From: Rodentolepis nana | Taxonomy: Eukaryota > Platyhelminthes > Cestoda > Cyclophyllidea > Hymenolepididae | Direction of reading: 5' to 3' | DNA length: 10,647 nt | Assembly (NCBI GenBank): GCA_900617975.1 | Contig: UZAE01013926.1 | Coordinates: 1 to 10,647 of the forward strand | Part shown: positions 1 to 7,604 of the stretch, in pieces | Layout of the letters: each line of letters starts with the position of its first letter | Position numbering within the stretch: the stretch's first letter is position 1 | Notes under the pieces: model-generated | Databases searched by the model: none | Told to the model about the DNA's origin: nothing | The model's input: only the letters and a program-made list of their open reading frames with translations | Position numbers and translations under genes: made by a program

Positions 1-150
1 GTTTCGTTAAATGGTCAAATTGTTAACAACGCGGATGATGTCGGATCACACCTAATTCAGTTTTTTAATAGCAAAGACCAGACGGGGAATTTTTACTCTG
101 CTAGAAGGATGGAAAAAGGTCATCGACAAGAACGGCCAATATCTAATTGA
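1..150 (+). CDS. Possible 3' end of a coding fragment (partial, unidentified)
   Basis: Frame 1 is open from the window edge for 49 codons and ends in TGA at 148-150, with no stop despite the AT-rich setting. The peptide begins VSLNGQIVNNADDVGSHLIQ and then turns basic (SARRMEKGHRQ). The spacing of the NGQIVNN..DVGSHLIQFF stretch recalls the linker between endonuclease and reverse transcriptase in LINE polyproteins, where an 'NG-x-hydrophobic' turn is followed by an amphipathic helix ending in FF. That is a resemblance only; no catalytic motif is present. An AATAAA polyadenylation hexamer (150-155) overlaps the stop, which would suit a terminal exon or a transcript end. Base composition drops to strongly AT-rich just after the stop. 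It could equally be a chance open frame, since an edge fragment of this length is weak evidence. Confidence 0.22.
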   Translation, partial: VSLNGQIVNNADDVGSHLIQFFNSKDQTGNFYSARRMEKGHRQERPISN

Positions 151-155
151 ATAAA
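150..155 (+). promoter_or_regulatory. AATAAA polyadenylation-signal hexamer
   Basis: AATAAA overlaps the last base of the TGA that closes the open frame at 1-150. The hexamer is common by chance in AT-rich DNA, so its only value is its position beside that stop. About 20-30 bases downstream the sequence is AT-rich, without a clear GT-rich downstream element. Confidence 0.2.
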
Positions 156-548
156 GTTATATTTTTAAACAAAAATTCCGAATTTGCCTTCTTATTTGAA
201 ATCGGCAATGACTTAGTTGCTAACCCAATACATTTGCGGGCTATTTCACCCAATTCAAAATTAAATTTATTAAGCTTCTCAAATTCCTGTTCTAGATATT
301 TCAACATACTTCCAATCGTGACAATTAGAATTTTAAATCATTTATTATTTTCCTAAATTTGAGGAAAATCAATATGTCATACTTATTGATTATTTATTAG
401 GAAATTAAGCTCAATGAAATTGTTTACAAGTGCTCAGGTGGGACAAAATAAAATTTAAAGAAGAAAACGTCTATTAATTATTGTTTGAACGAAATTTTTA
501 TGGTAGATAATTGTTTATAATAACTTAAAATTTTACTCTCACTTTTAC
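156..548. other. AT-rich stretch without recognisable features
   Basis: Open frames here are short and read as low-complexity Asn/Leu/Ser/Ile-rich peptides with no domain pattern. No tRNA fold, tandem array or repeat match to the rest of the window was seen. Confidence 0.6.
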
Positions 549-550
549 TA

Positions 551-567
551 GGGGAGGAGGGGGGGGG
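551..567 (+). repeat. Poly-G tract
   Basis: A run of 17 purines, GGGGAGGAGG followed by seven more Gs, lies abruptly in AT-rich DNA. It resembles the other G tracts in this window at 3673-3685, 8721-8752, 9805-9830 and 10281-10289. It is short for a G-quadruplex but contains GGGG, GG and a long G run. Confidence 0.7.
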
Positions 568-1270
568 AATTAAAACACGTAAAGTGTCAACAGCTCTTTG
601 ATTATATTCATAAATTAAATTCTCAGGGTACTTCAGCAGCCCACTTTGGGCAATTTATTCCCGAGACAATGGAAGAAAATCGAACTACTCACAAGAAAGT
701 GAATTTGAAATCACCTGGAATTTAAGTACCATAAATTTCTCAAACCAGGTCTACTTCAGTTGATAACAGGGGTCATTTTATTTACCTCTTGGAACCTATT
801 CAGTAACACATTTGTCAGTGGTTTCTGTATAACCACTGTATATCTGAAACTATTGCTCTCAAGCTCCCAAAGTACCCCAATGGTAATTCTCCTCTCAATT
901 TTTTCGATTCACATAATTACTTGGGACATTTCTCTCTCCAGCGAAAACAAGTAATTCAACATTCAATTTGATGACTCGACGCTCACCTAAATTTGATACG
1001 CACACTAATTCGTTGGCGACACTTAGACAAGGATTTAATTACGTGACTAAAAGTGTAGTAGCGGCAATAGATCCAATACATTTTGTGAAATTATAAAAGT
1101 TATGATTATGAATAAAAGTTTTTCAATATAAGTGGAGTTGATATTCAGCAAATTTCTTATTATCCTAATTAGATGGCGATAGACTTGAATACTTCGATAT
1201 TAGTAAGTTAGTTCCAAAGAGATTTTCCTCCAAAAATGATAATGGAGCGAGCTAGTTATTTTACTTGCAT
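568..1270. other. AT-rich stretch without recognisable features
   Basis: I see no plausible coding region. The only longer frame (760-954, +) is a hydrophobic Ser/Leu/Thr-rich peptide with no family pattern. TATAAAAG at 1092-1099 is an isolated TATA-like string in AT-rich sequence and is not called a promoter. Confidence 0.55.
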
Positions 1271-1272
1271 TA

Positions 1273-1286
1273 TAAATAAATAAATA
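1273..1286 (+). repeat. (TAAA)n microsatellite
   Basis: Three TAAA units plus TA form a short tetranucleotide repeat. Retroposon tails in this window have the same unit, but the sequence just upstream does not match the 320-bp repeat, so this is either an independent microsatellite or the tail of a different, decayed element. Confidence 0.6.
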
Positions 1287-1989
1287 TATTCCAATATAGT
1301 AATGCTAGTCCCAGTTAGGTGGGAAGCTAGTTGAAATTAGTCGTGTTGGGTTGGGATATATGACACTGTTTTACGTGTCTCCTTAAGAGGTTTCATCTAG
1401 ACACTATTTCTCGAATGTTGGGATTAACATTTATGTCTAGGAAAAAACCCCATTTTGACATCCCGATAATTCACTAATTTTGACTGCTCTTCTTAAGATC
1501 TCCCTACACTTTTGTCTGTTTGAACTTACTTAAACTGGCAACATGAGCAAGTTTATCAAAAGCAAAGCAAATAATTTATTTGATAATAGCTAGTTAGGAT
1601 TATATTAAGTTTATTTTTGTTATTTTGTAGAAGTTGAATGCCATATTCTGCCACTTGTAAGTTTATTAGAAACGCATTGTCCTCTAGATCGCAAAAAGAA
1701 AAAATTCGATTTAAAATAAATCTAGATACTATCAGTTATTATTAATCAACACGTTTTAATACAAATGCTATTTGTTAAGGTGGCAGCTTACTTATATTTG
1801 CTTTTTAGCAGAAAAGCACATTGCAAGTTTTTTTTTGCATTTAGTTATCTCATCCATTAAAATACACAACCAAGTGCTTTTTCTCTATCTCGCATTGGAC
1901 ACTATTTGAAAAAAAAAACGAACGCAGTTTTTCATCTAGACTGCATTTTAGTGGAATTGATTTTGTCTCACTGGAATTTGTTTGAGTTC
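1287..1989. other. AT-rich stretch without recognisable features
   Basis: The sequence is unstructured apart from short homopolymers such as the nine-T run at 1828-1836 and the A run near 1910-1918. No gene, RNA or repeat copy was recognised. Confidence 0.6.
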
Positions 1990-2000
1990 GCGAAGTGGCT

Positions 2001-2031
2001 AGAGAGAGCGCGAGGGAGAGAGAGAGAGAGA
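2001..2031 (+). repeat. (GA)n microsatellite
   Basis: AGAGAGAG, then GCGCGAGG, then an uninterrupted GA run to about 2031. The middle interruption shows that the array has begun to decay or to be split by a CpG-containing insert. Confidence 0.8.
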
Positions 2032-2073
2032 AGGAGGCAACTGTTGCATTCTCGCCTGGCGCGCTCCTGCGCT

Positions 2074-2101
2074 CGTAAACGTGAGCTGCCACTTGTTTAC
2101 G
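2074..2101. repeat. Short inverted repeat CGTAAAC / GTTTACG
   Basis: The 7-base arms at 2074-2080 and 2095-2101 are exact reverse complements across a 14-base loop whose first and twelfth bases bracket GTG...CAC. TTGTTTAC at 2093-2100 matches the forkhead (FoxO-type) site. Either a paired binding site or a chance hairpin would look like this. Confidence 0.45.
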
Positions 2102-2150
2102 CTAGTAAGGAACGAGAAGAGATAGGGAGGCTGTCTAGTCAGCTCATCAA

Positions 2151-2184
2151 CCCCATCCCCCCTCCTCCCCCCACCCCACCCCCA
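2151..2184 (-). repeat. C-rich tract; G-quadruplex-capable on minus strand
   Basis: Successive runs of four to six Cs are separated by one or two other bases. Read on the minus strand this gives GGGGG-T-GGGG-T-GGGGGG-AGGA-GGGGGG, which satisfies the usual four-run G-quadruplex pattern with very short loops. Confidence 0.65.
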
Positions 2185-2190
2185 AGTTGG

Positions 2191-2560
2191 GAAAACAATG
2201 TCTATGTACACATTTATTCTGCAAGCTTAGCAGAAATGAAACAATGCATTTGTGCGTTTTTGGCAAAGCTATTTTGTACAGTACATTAGAATAATATCGA
2301 ATTGAATGAATATATTTGGATGTGCATCTTCGTTTACCTCAGCCTCAGACTACACATCCATGATGAAAATGATGATAAATGAAGAAACTGGTGACTGAAT
2401 ATGGGATCAGAATCAGTCAAAATTGGGAGATAATTTCAATTGAAGTAATTCAAATTCACTACTCACAGTAGTTAGTTGGGTGCATAGTCAAACGTGGGCA
2501 CTTCAACTATACTTTTTACTGTACCCGTGGAGGTCCAAAAATAAATTACAAAATTTTAAA
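2191..2560. other. AT-rich stretch without a gene
   Basis: Only a loose 8-bp inverted repeat was seen, TGGATGTG at 2317-2324 against CACATCCA at 2353-2360. No gene, RNA or mobile element is recognised. Confidence 0.55.
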
Positions 2561-2578
2561 TCACATTAATTAATGTGA
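2561..2578. repeat. Perfect 18-bp palindrome
   Basis: TCACATTAATTAATGTGA is identical to its own reverse complement with no spacer. The core ATTAATTAAT is a doubled TAAT motif, the half-site read by many homeodomain proteins (paired-type dimers prefer TAAT-N2/3-ATTA spacing). It could be a dimer binding site, or chance in AT-rich DNA. Confidence 0.7.
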
Positions 2579-3358
2579 ATAGGATGGGCCTCTGAGTACG
2601 CAATAATCTATTTGCTGTGCTCATTAGTGAACTTATATCCTGGAGAGAAAAATAATTTAGATTGCCTTAGTAATTTCCGTGATTAGTCATGCCAACTCGA
2701 TTTATTCCTATCTCTTTGCAACTAAGTGGGGCTGGTCGGGAATAAAGGACGACTTAATGTTGCAAAGCATAAACCAATTCAGAAGTAGGGCTCACAATAA
2801 CAATCAGCCAGAAAAATTGCATAAAACCCTCCATTATTAGACCGCTAGAAGATAAGAGGGATTCAAAGTTTGAGAAAAATCGTCAATTCCATCCACATCA
2901 AAATTAGTAGATTTGATGACCCCAGACACTTTAATGAACTGAATTTTGGTACTCTATTTAGCATTAAATCAATCACCCGAATATTAGTATTATCTTGATT
3001 CTTTCGTCACATAGTTTTCCTCGGAATGAACCAATTGATTAGCCTAAAATCGTAGCCGTGATAAAGAGAGCTAACCACAAAAACCCAATCATAAACCAAT
3101 TGAGTCTAAAATATAAGCAAAATATAAAAACAAAAACATTGTCCCCTGCCAATATTCAATTTACTGTGAAACCGTCAAAAAACCATTTCTTCCCACCTCT
3201 TTACTTCACCAGAAATATCAAGAGGAAAAAAGGTTGACCAGTGTTTCCTCATGTCAAAAGTGACAAAAATTTCCACGGAGAGGAGGTTCGTGAAAATGGC
3301 AGAAGTTGTGCCTTTTCCCTTCTCATGAATTATTGATCCCTCTTGCCCCCCAAAATGC
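2579..3358. other. AT-rich stretch without recognisable features
   Basis: No credible frame, RNA fold or copy of the window's repeat family was found. The sequence becomes somewhat richer in CT/GA tracts from about 3180 towards the TATA-like site at 3359. Confidence 0.55.
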
Positions 3359-3365
3359 TATAAAA
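3359..3365 (+). promoter_or_regulatory. TATA-box-like site
   Basis: TATAAAA lies inside the locally less AT-rich context ATGCTATAAAACGCTCC, which makes it a better TATA candidate than the others in the window. A pyrimidine-rich CCCTACTGCTCC block sits about 28-39 bases downstream, where an initiator would be expected. No following gene is visible: the frame at 3373-3564 is Pro/Ile-rich and matches nothing known to me. Confidence 0.15.
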
Positions 3366-3662
3366 CGCTCCAATGAAGTTCTCGCCCTACTGCTCCCCAA
3401 TATTTCATAAATATGCAAGTAAAAAATTTCTAATATTTGACATTTTGCAACAGTGTATTATTCACACAGAGGAATTTCAAGCGCCAACCCCACCCCCAAC
3501 ATTGTTACCGCTCAAAATATCACCCAGGATTAGACAAAATATTACTATTTTGAGGGGAGAATAGAGATGGGGAGTTTGATTAAGATTTTCCATCACTTGT
3601 GAAATGGAATAGAAGTAGTCACAAATTAACACCAAGTTAGCCTAAGTCCTTCTTGAGAGAGT

Positions 3663-3669
3663 AATGATA
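3663..3669 (+). repeat. Possible target-site duplication, left copy (repeat copy 1)
   Basis: AATGATA is repeated at 4007-4013 directly after the A/T-rich tail of the first repeat copy. A shorter alternative pairing, AAATG at 3669-3673 and 4006-4010, is also possible because the tail itself is rich in AAAT. Confidence 0.4.
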
Positions 3670-4006
3670 AATGGGGGAGGGGGGGTATGCGATAGACTTA
3701 CCTCCACTTGGTGTATCCTGGGCAACGTTTACTCATACGGCAAAAGACTATAAACCGGCAGTTGACTTCTGACTTCAAACTGCCATGGCCTGACTGCTTG
3801 TCATATTCGACCCCTTCCAAGGTACTCAACTTACCTTCTTCTCTACCTTTGTGTCTGTCTGCCTCTTTTACATCTGTGAATCACTCTTCTGTTACCCACC
3901 CCTCGACTTTCTGCTACTTTGATGAACCTTCCCTCTGTGAAGCCCGAAGTCAACTAAATGGCTAATGATAACTATCAAAACACCTGCCATTTGAAATAAA
4001 TAAATA
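3670..4006 (+). mobile_element. SINE-like retroposon, copy 1
   Basis: This is the first of three related copies. After an expanded G tract comes a conserved head (TATGCGATAGACTTACCTCC...CCTGGGCAACG...CTCATACGG) and a pyrimidine-rich middle. The conserved end is a 20-base block at 3974-3993 identical to copy 2, followed by GAAATAAATAAATAAATG. Such an end, with the flanking 7-bp AATGATA repeat, points to target-primed reverse transcription. I could not find a convincing tRNA-type A box; GGTGTATCC near 3710 is at best a degenerate B box. The open frame at 3708-3965 is accidental, because between CATACGG and GTTGAC the three copies carry 20, 21 and 22 bases, so no frame is shared. It may be a SINE or the shared 3' end of a longer non-LTR element. 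Confidence 0.75.
3673..3685 (+). repeat. G tract at the 5' end of repeat copy 1
   Basis: GGGGGAGGGGGGG sits exactly where copy 2 has a shorter G run and copy 3 has GAGGC. The G run therefore seems to be part of the element's head that has lengthened in this copy. Confidence 0.65.
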
Positions 4007-4013
4007 AATGATA
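4007..4013 (+). repeat. Possible target-site duplication, right copy (repeat copy 1)
   Basis: AATGATA immediately follows the TAAA tail and matches 3663-3669. At seven bases it is short for this kind of duplication and partly shares letters with the tail, so it is less certain than the pair around copy 2. Confidence 0.4.
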
Positions 4014-4300
4014 TACGGTTGCTCCAGTCTACTTAAAAGAAAAATTGTGTCTCTAAGTACTGCATAAATTGTTGAATGTAACATTTGTGGAGTAAGGATA
4101 TTCAATTAAGCTAGGGTATAAGTTCGCTTGGATACTTTGTGTCCGATTTGTTGGCGAGAAAACTGATGACTCCTACGCGCTCTTTTATATTGGGGAGCTT
4201 GGAGCAACTGTCACTTGCAGCCCTGAATAAGCTGCTTTGCACATAATAAGTTAATTACACGATATGAACACATTAATTTCAAAATTGTCTCAAATAATGG
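4014..4300. other. Intergenic-like stretch without recognisable features
   Basis: AT-rich sequence in which I see no repeat copy, RNA or gene. Confidence 0.5.
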
Positions 4301-4301
4301 C

Positions 4302-4439
4302 ATGCAGAGTGAAAGTTTTGCACAAAGACGCAGAAGACCCAGAGGCATTGCACTTTGGAACGATCGTAACCTGGTCGGAGAGAGGAACGGGATAAACTTG
4401 ATGTCATGGGAAGTTAAGCATACTGGGATCGTGTGTTGA
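4302..4439 (+). other. Short open frame (45 codons) with basic start, overlapping a 5S-rRNA-like string
   Basis: ATG at 4302 opens 45 codons to TGA at 4437. The peptide starts MQSESFAQRRRRPRGIALWN and contains an RRRRPRG-x4-W pattern. This loosely recalls the Arg-rich GRPR..RW segment near the C-terminus of some LINE ORF2 proteins; the remainder does not support it. The same DNA includes GGAAGTTAAGCA (4409-4420) followed by CTGGGATCG, resembling the central part of eukaryotic 5S rRNA around its internal promoter. Local G+C is higher than in the flanks, suggesting sequence of distinct origin. The two readings are alternatives, and neither is firm. Confidence 0.2.
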
Positions 4440-4982
4440 GGAAGATAGTCACATACTGGGGTCTAAAATGAGAAAAAAGAATTCATAGCCCGAGGCAATT
4501 TCTAATACATCATGGAAAATAGACGTTTAAATTGGATCATTTAATCGGTTCGGTGCGCTCATTTATCACATATCGCATTCTCACAATATCCATCTCAAAT
4601 CTAGAAATTACGATGGCTGATATACGTTTGACAATAACACTTTATTTGATAGCTCAATGTAACTAAAAATTTTAAATAGGGATATTGAAGAAATCATCTC
4701 TAATCAGTAATGATTATTTGAGTAATTGAGTGAGCAGATAATCAGTGTAAATAACACCCTTCTTATTGATTGAGATATTGATTAACATTTATATTGCTTG
4801 TTCGATGTGGATTCAAAAAGAAATGCAATAACATTTCACCTAACATTGAGATTTTCCTTTTAAAACACTCGTTTCGTTTCGAGTGGATTTCTTGGTTATC
4901 TCGGAAGCAACTATTTTTTAGAAACACTAAATATAATTTCGGTTTTCAAAACAACACAAACATTTAAAAAGATAGCTTCATA
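4440..4982. other. AT-rich stretch without recognisable features
   Basis: No gene or repeat copy seen. A small inverted repeat CACTCG/CGAGTG near 4866-4885 surrounds TTTCGTTT; it is too short to interpret. Confidence 0.5.
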
Positions 4983-5009
4983 ACATTTGTGCAATTTGAA
5001 CACAAATGT
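4983..5009. repeat. Perfect 9-bp stem, 9-base loop hairpin
   Basis: ACATTTGTG at 4983-4991 pairs exactly with CACAAATGT at 5001-5009 across the loop CAATTTGAA. It does not extend outwards, so it is too short for a microRNA precursor. CATTTG/CAAATG are E-box-type hexamers (CANNTG). Confidence 0.6.
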
Positions 5010-5549
5010 AGTGTTTTATTTGACGAATTAGATTAATGGACTTATCTCATTTCGCTACTTAAGCCAAGATGAGCTTGAAGTGGTTGTAGAAATGAACTAT
5101 AAATATACCGTTTATTGTACGAGTAATTCAATTAGGAAGACTGCTCCAGGCATTGAAGCCCAAGTATGGCCAGCATCGACATTTTTGATCTACGTTTAAA
5201 TGAACTCAGAAAATCCTTAATTAAGTAATGACAGAGAGCAGTGGTTCGACACATAAGTGCATTCAGATTTTTATTAAATTTGAGAATATTTCAAATAAAT
5301 ATGAGTATTTTCTCATTACAGAGACTCTTAAAACAATTAGAGGCTAAGTCAAAAAGTTTAATGTCAATTAGGCTTCACTTCCTGGCGTGTACATAAACCT
5401 CATAACGTATCGACAGTACTTCCAGCAGTCCTAATCCTCCCATTTATGGACTTCTAAGTCCATAATCATGACTAGGTGCACTTTAAATAAGACATAAATT
5501 GGCCCTCATGAGGGGAATTTTTAAATCGCTGTAGTGAAAAAGCAACAAT
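5010..5549. other. AT-rich stretch without recognisable features
   Basis: No frame with protein-like composition, no tRNA, and no copy of the 320-bp repeat. Confidence 0.5.
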
Positions 5550-5597
5550 GAGAGGAGGAGGAGGAGGAAGGGGCGAGGGGGGAGGGGGGAGGGAGGA
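5550..5597 (+). repeat. Polypurine (GGA/GAG)n tract
   Basis: Nearly pure purine: about five GAG/GGA units, then AAGGGGCGAGGGGGGAGGG and further G blocks, broken by a single C at 5574. It meets the run pattern for a G-quadruplex and, as a polypurine strand, for an intramolecular triplex. The apparent proline-rich frame on the other strand (5472-5657) is a by-product of this tract. Confidence 0.75.
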
Positions 5598-5625
5598 CAA
5601 GTGTTGAATTGGCAGAAAAAGAAAT

Positions 5626-5650
5626 GAGACGGGCGGGTCAGCGCAGAGTG
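5626..5650. promoter_or_regulatory. GC-box-like site downstream of polypurine tract
   Basis: GACGGGCGGG at about 5629-5638 contains GGGCGGG, the core bound by Sp1/KLF-type zinc-finger proteins, and is followed by CAGCGCAG. It is the second GC-richer spot in the window beside a GA-rich repeat. No transcript start can be shown. Confidence 0.2.
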
Positions 5651-5703
5651 GAAACATCGAGAAAAAAGGAATGTTACATTTCAGCGAATGCAGAGCTAGT
5701 ACA

Positions 5704-5841
5704 ATCGTTTTTTATCGCCATAGCTCTCTTTGAAAAAAAAACAACGCAAAACGATCCAAATGTTCTCATTTTATGGCCCTTTTTCCCTCCTGCAAAACGA
5801 TGAGGAACAGATGCATGACCGTTGAAATGAAATAAAACGAT
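5704..5841. promoter_or_regulatory. Cluster of four AAAACGAT octamers
   Basis: AAAACGAT occurs on the + strand at 5748-5755, 5794-5801 and 5834-5841, and inverted (ATCGTTTT) at 5704-5711. Four exact octamers within 138 bases is more than expected for a CpG-containing word in AT-rich DNA. They are separated by unlike sequence, so they do not look like a simple tandem repeat. A binding-site cluster is possible; I do not know the factor. Confidence 0.3.
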
Positions 5842-5843
5842 GG

Positions 5844-5859
5844 AATTGCATTTGCAATT
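5844..5859. repeat. Short palindrome AATTGCA-TT-TGCAATT
   Basis: Seven-base arms are exact reverse complements across two bases. ATTGCAT/TGCAAT words resemble octamer or C/EBP half-sites. It directly follows the last AAAACGAT octamer. Confidence 0.55.
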
Positions 5860-5904
5860 AGAATGAAATCGGAATGACGTTAAATAGCTGGAATTAGTAA
5901 TCAT

Positions 5905-6940
5905 TTATTTTTCCTCTACTTGGCTGGGCAAATAAGCAAAATGGCCATTTGTAAGCCCTCTTCACTCATTTTTAATTGCACTTCACTTCCAACGTCACCC
6001 GTTTTAAACACAACGATTGGGGAAAATCAATCTTTTTAGGTCACAATATTTCAAATTTAACTCTATTTGTCAACCAGCTGAAAATATGACTACTAATTTG
6101 TCTTATAAATGACAGGTTAAAAAATAATGGCAAAAATGAAGTCTTCAAATAGATTATTGAAATGTCATGCAAAGTTGAATGTCATCAAGGCCTTTATTGA
6201 AGCCTTGAGTGGACGAAGAAACTGCAAGTAAGGATGGAACTGGCCTTGAAACCACCGTTTCAAGCAAAGCTGAAGACGTATATATAATTGTATACTTCCC
6301 TGAATGTAACCTTCAGAAGCAAAAGTGGAAAGAAACTGTCGAAATATTTATATAGCTCATTCGAAGCTCCATTTTCTTCATTACCCTAGAGTTTGATGGC
6401 CATGAATCTTACAGTCCAATTCAAATTCTTGTCGCAATCTTTAAGTAACTGTCCACTTCAAGCCCCTCTTATGCCAAAACACTAAGTGTTATTTAAAGTA
6501 TAAACATTTTTAATGCACGCACTTTCGTAATTGCCATCACTTACCAATATAAATAAAGTGCACTTTTTAAATTTCGATTTTAGGTTTGATTTCAGAAAGT
6601 GGTTAAGAGTTTGGTGATAAGGGTTATGAACTTGAAATTTTCGTGAAAATCAAAGAGGCAGAACGTGTAGGTCAATTAACAAGCGCTGCGCTCATTTATT
6701 AATTTTAAATATTGCTCTATGAAGTAAACAGCTCTTAAACAACTTATGGGTTTCATTACTTAAAAATCAATAGCATTAATAAATTAATTAGTTTAGATAT
6801 CATCAAAGTGACCCATTTATGGCATCTTGTGCTTGTCAAATGATGATAAGATAATCATGATTTTTTCTCCACCCATCTTCTCCAATCGGTGCATATGAAA
6901 AGTAACCTAAAGTGAGCGCTTGAAATGCTTATTATGCAAA
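5905..6940. other. AT-rich stretch without a gene
   Basis: No credible coding region or repeat copy. The only local structure is TCAAGGC (6185-6191) paired with GCCTTGA (6202-6208) over a 10-base loop. Confidence 0.5.
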
Positions 6941-6967
6941 TAATTTAAAATATATTTTGTTAAATTA
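6941..6967. repeat. Imperfect AT palindrome
   Basis: TAATTTA at 6941-6947 and TAAATTA at 6961-6967 are reverse complements around the near-palindromic AAATATATTTT. All-AT composition makes chance likely. Confidence 0.4.
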
Positions 6968-7272
6968 GTACTATTTCGATGAGGTACAATAGTGGCAGCG
7001 TCATGGACTCTTACATTCTGCGTAGATATCACCCAGAAGTACTGAACTGGGGTGAGTTTTAGTGTGGAAATGAGTGCTCTAGGTCTCTATCAACTGCCCT
7101 ACACTCAAAGTTGCATCACACCCAAAGGTGCTTTGTAGGAATGGATGAGTACAGGTTTAGACGAGTTGAACCAGCACTAAACTAGTCATTAAACGCTTCT
7201 CATTGTCTTATTGCTGTATTTTGGATGTAAGGTTCTCGATTTTTACTTCCAATTACGTTATAAAAATGCAAA
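6968..7272. other. Stretch without a gene; one bulged hairpin
   Basis: TCACCCAG (7029-7036) pairs with CTGGGGTGA (7047-7055) with one bulged G. Nothing else is recognised before the second repeat copy. Confidence 0.5.
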
Positions 7273-7283
7273 CGCCGAAAACT
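7273..7283. repeat. Target-site duplication, left copy (repeat copy 2)
   Basis: CGCCGAAAACT on the + strand (AGTTTTCGGCG in the element's direction) is repeated exactly at 7605-7615. It abuts the element's A/T-rich 3' tail. Eleven exact bases containing two CpGs, precisely at both ends of the element, are hard to explain other than as an insertion duplication. Confidence 0.85.
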
Positions 7284-7604
7284 TATTTATTTATATCAAA
7301 TGGCAGGTGTTTTGATGGTTATCATTAGCCCTTTAGTTGACTTCGGGCTTCACAGAGGGGAAGGAACATCAAAGTGAAAGAAAGTCGAGAGGGGGCGGGG
7401 AGGAAACAGAAGAGTGTTTCAAAGACGAAGGTAAAAAGGTAGAAAAGAGGTGAGGTGAGTACTGTGGAAATATTCGAATATGGCATAGAGTGAGGTGAAG
7501 GCAGTTTGAAGTGAGAAGTCAACTTCCAGTTAATAGACTTTTTAGCCGTATGAGTATACGTTGCCCAGGGTGCACCACGTGGAGGTACGTCTTTTGCACA
7601 CCCC
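7284..7604 (-). mobile_element. SINE-like retroposon, copy 2, complete with target-site duplications
   Basis: A 321-bp insertion read on the minus strand. It begins with GGGTGTGCAAAAGACG (7604 downwards) and continues with the head CCTCCACGTGG...CCTGGGCAACG...CTCATACGG. It then shares the TCAAACTGCC, CTCTGTGAAGCCCGAAG and AGTCAACTAAA blocks with copy 1 and ends in GATATAAATAAATAA. This copy defines the element's boundaries because both ends abut the 11-bp duplication. It is inverted relative to copies 1 and 3. The minus-strand frame spanning 7325-7774 runs through the element into unique flanking DNA, so it is not a gene. The clean 5' end and small size favour a SINE; no clear Pol III A/B boxes were found, so the source RNA is unknown. 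Confidence 0.85.

Larger units (their letters stand above)
1990..2190. promoter_or_regulatory. GC/CpG-richer island with GA repeat and C-rich tract; possible regulatory region
   Basis: This roughly 200-bp block is clearly richer in G+C and CpG than its surroundings (TCGCGAAG near 1988; CTGGCGCGCTCCTGCGCTCG near 2056-2075). It holds a GAGAG run, an inverted GTAAAC/GTTTAC pair and a C-rich tract. GAGAG arrays are binding sites for GAGA-type factors in insects, and such islands often mark promoters or enhancers. That is inference: no transcript or initiator can be shown. Open frames crossing it on both strands (1850-2289) translate to low-complexity Arg/Glu, Ser/Leu and Pro runs and are not credible proteins. 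Confidence 0.3.

Noticed and set aside
420..427. TTGTTTAC forkhead-type site here and at 2093-2100
   Set aside because: A single 8-base match in AT-rich DNA is expected by chance in a window this size. Only the inverted pair at 2074-2101 was kept, and only as weak evidence.
1850..2289. Overlapping frames on both strands through the GA and C tracts
   Set aside because: The peptides are low-complexity Arg/Glu, Ser/Leu and Pro runs produced by the microsatellite and C-rich tract.
3708..3965. 85-codon frame with a peptide ending like that in copy 2 (CEARSQL)
   Set aside because: The similarity reflects DNA homology between retroposon copies. Indels shift the frame between copies, and there is no ATG at the start (it begins with TTG).
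5472..5657. Proline-rich minus-strand frame
   Set aside because: It is the translation of the GGA/GAG polypurine tract, not a protein.
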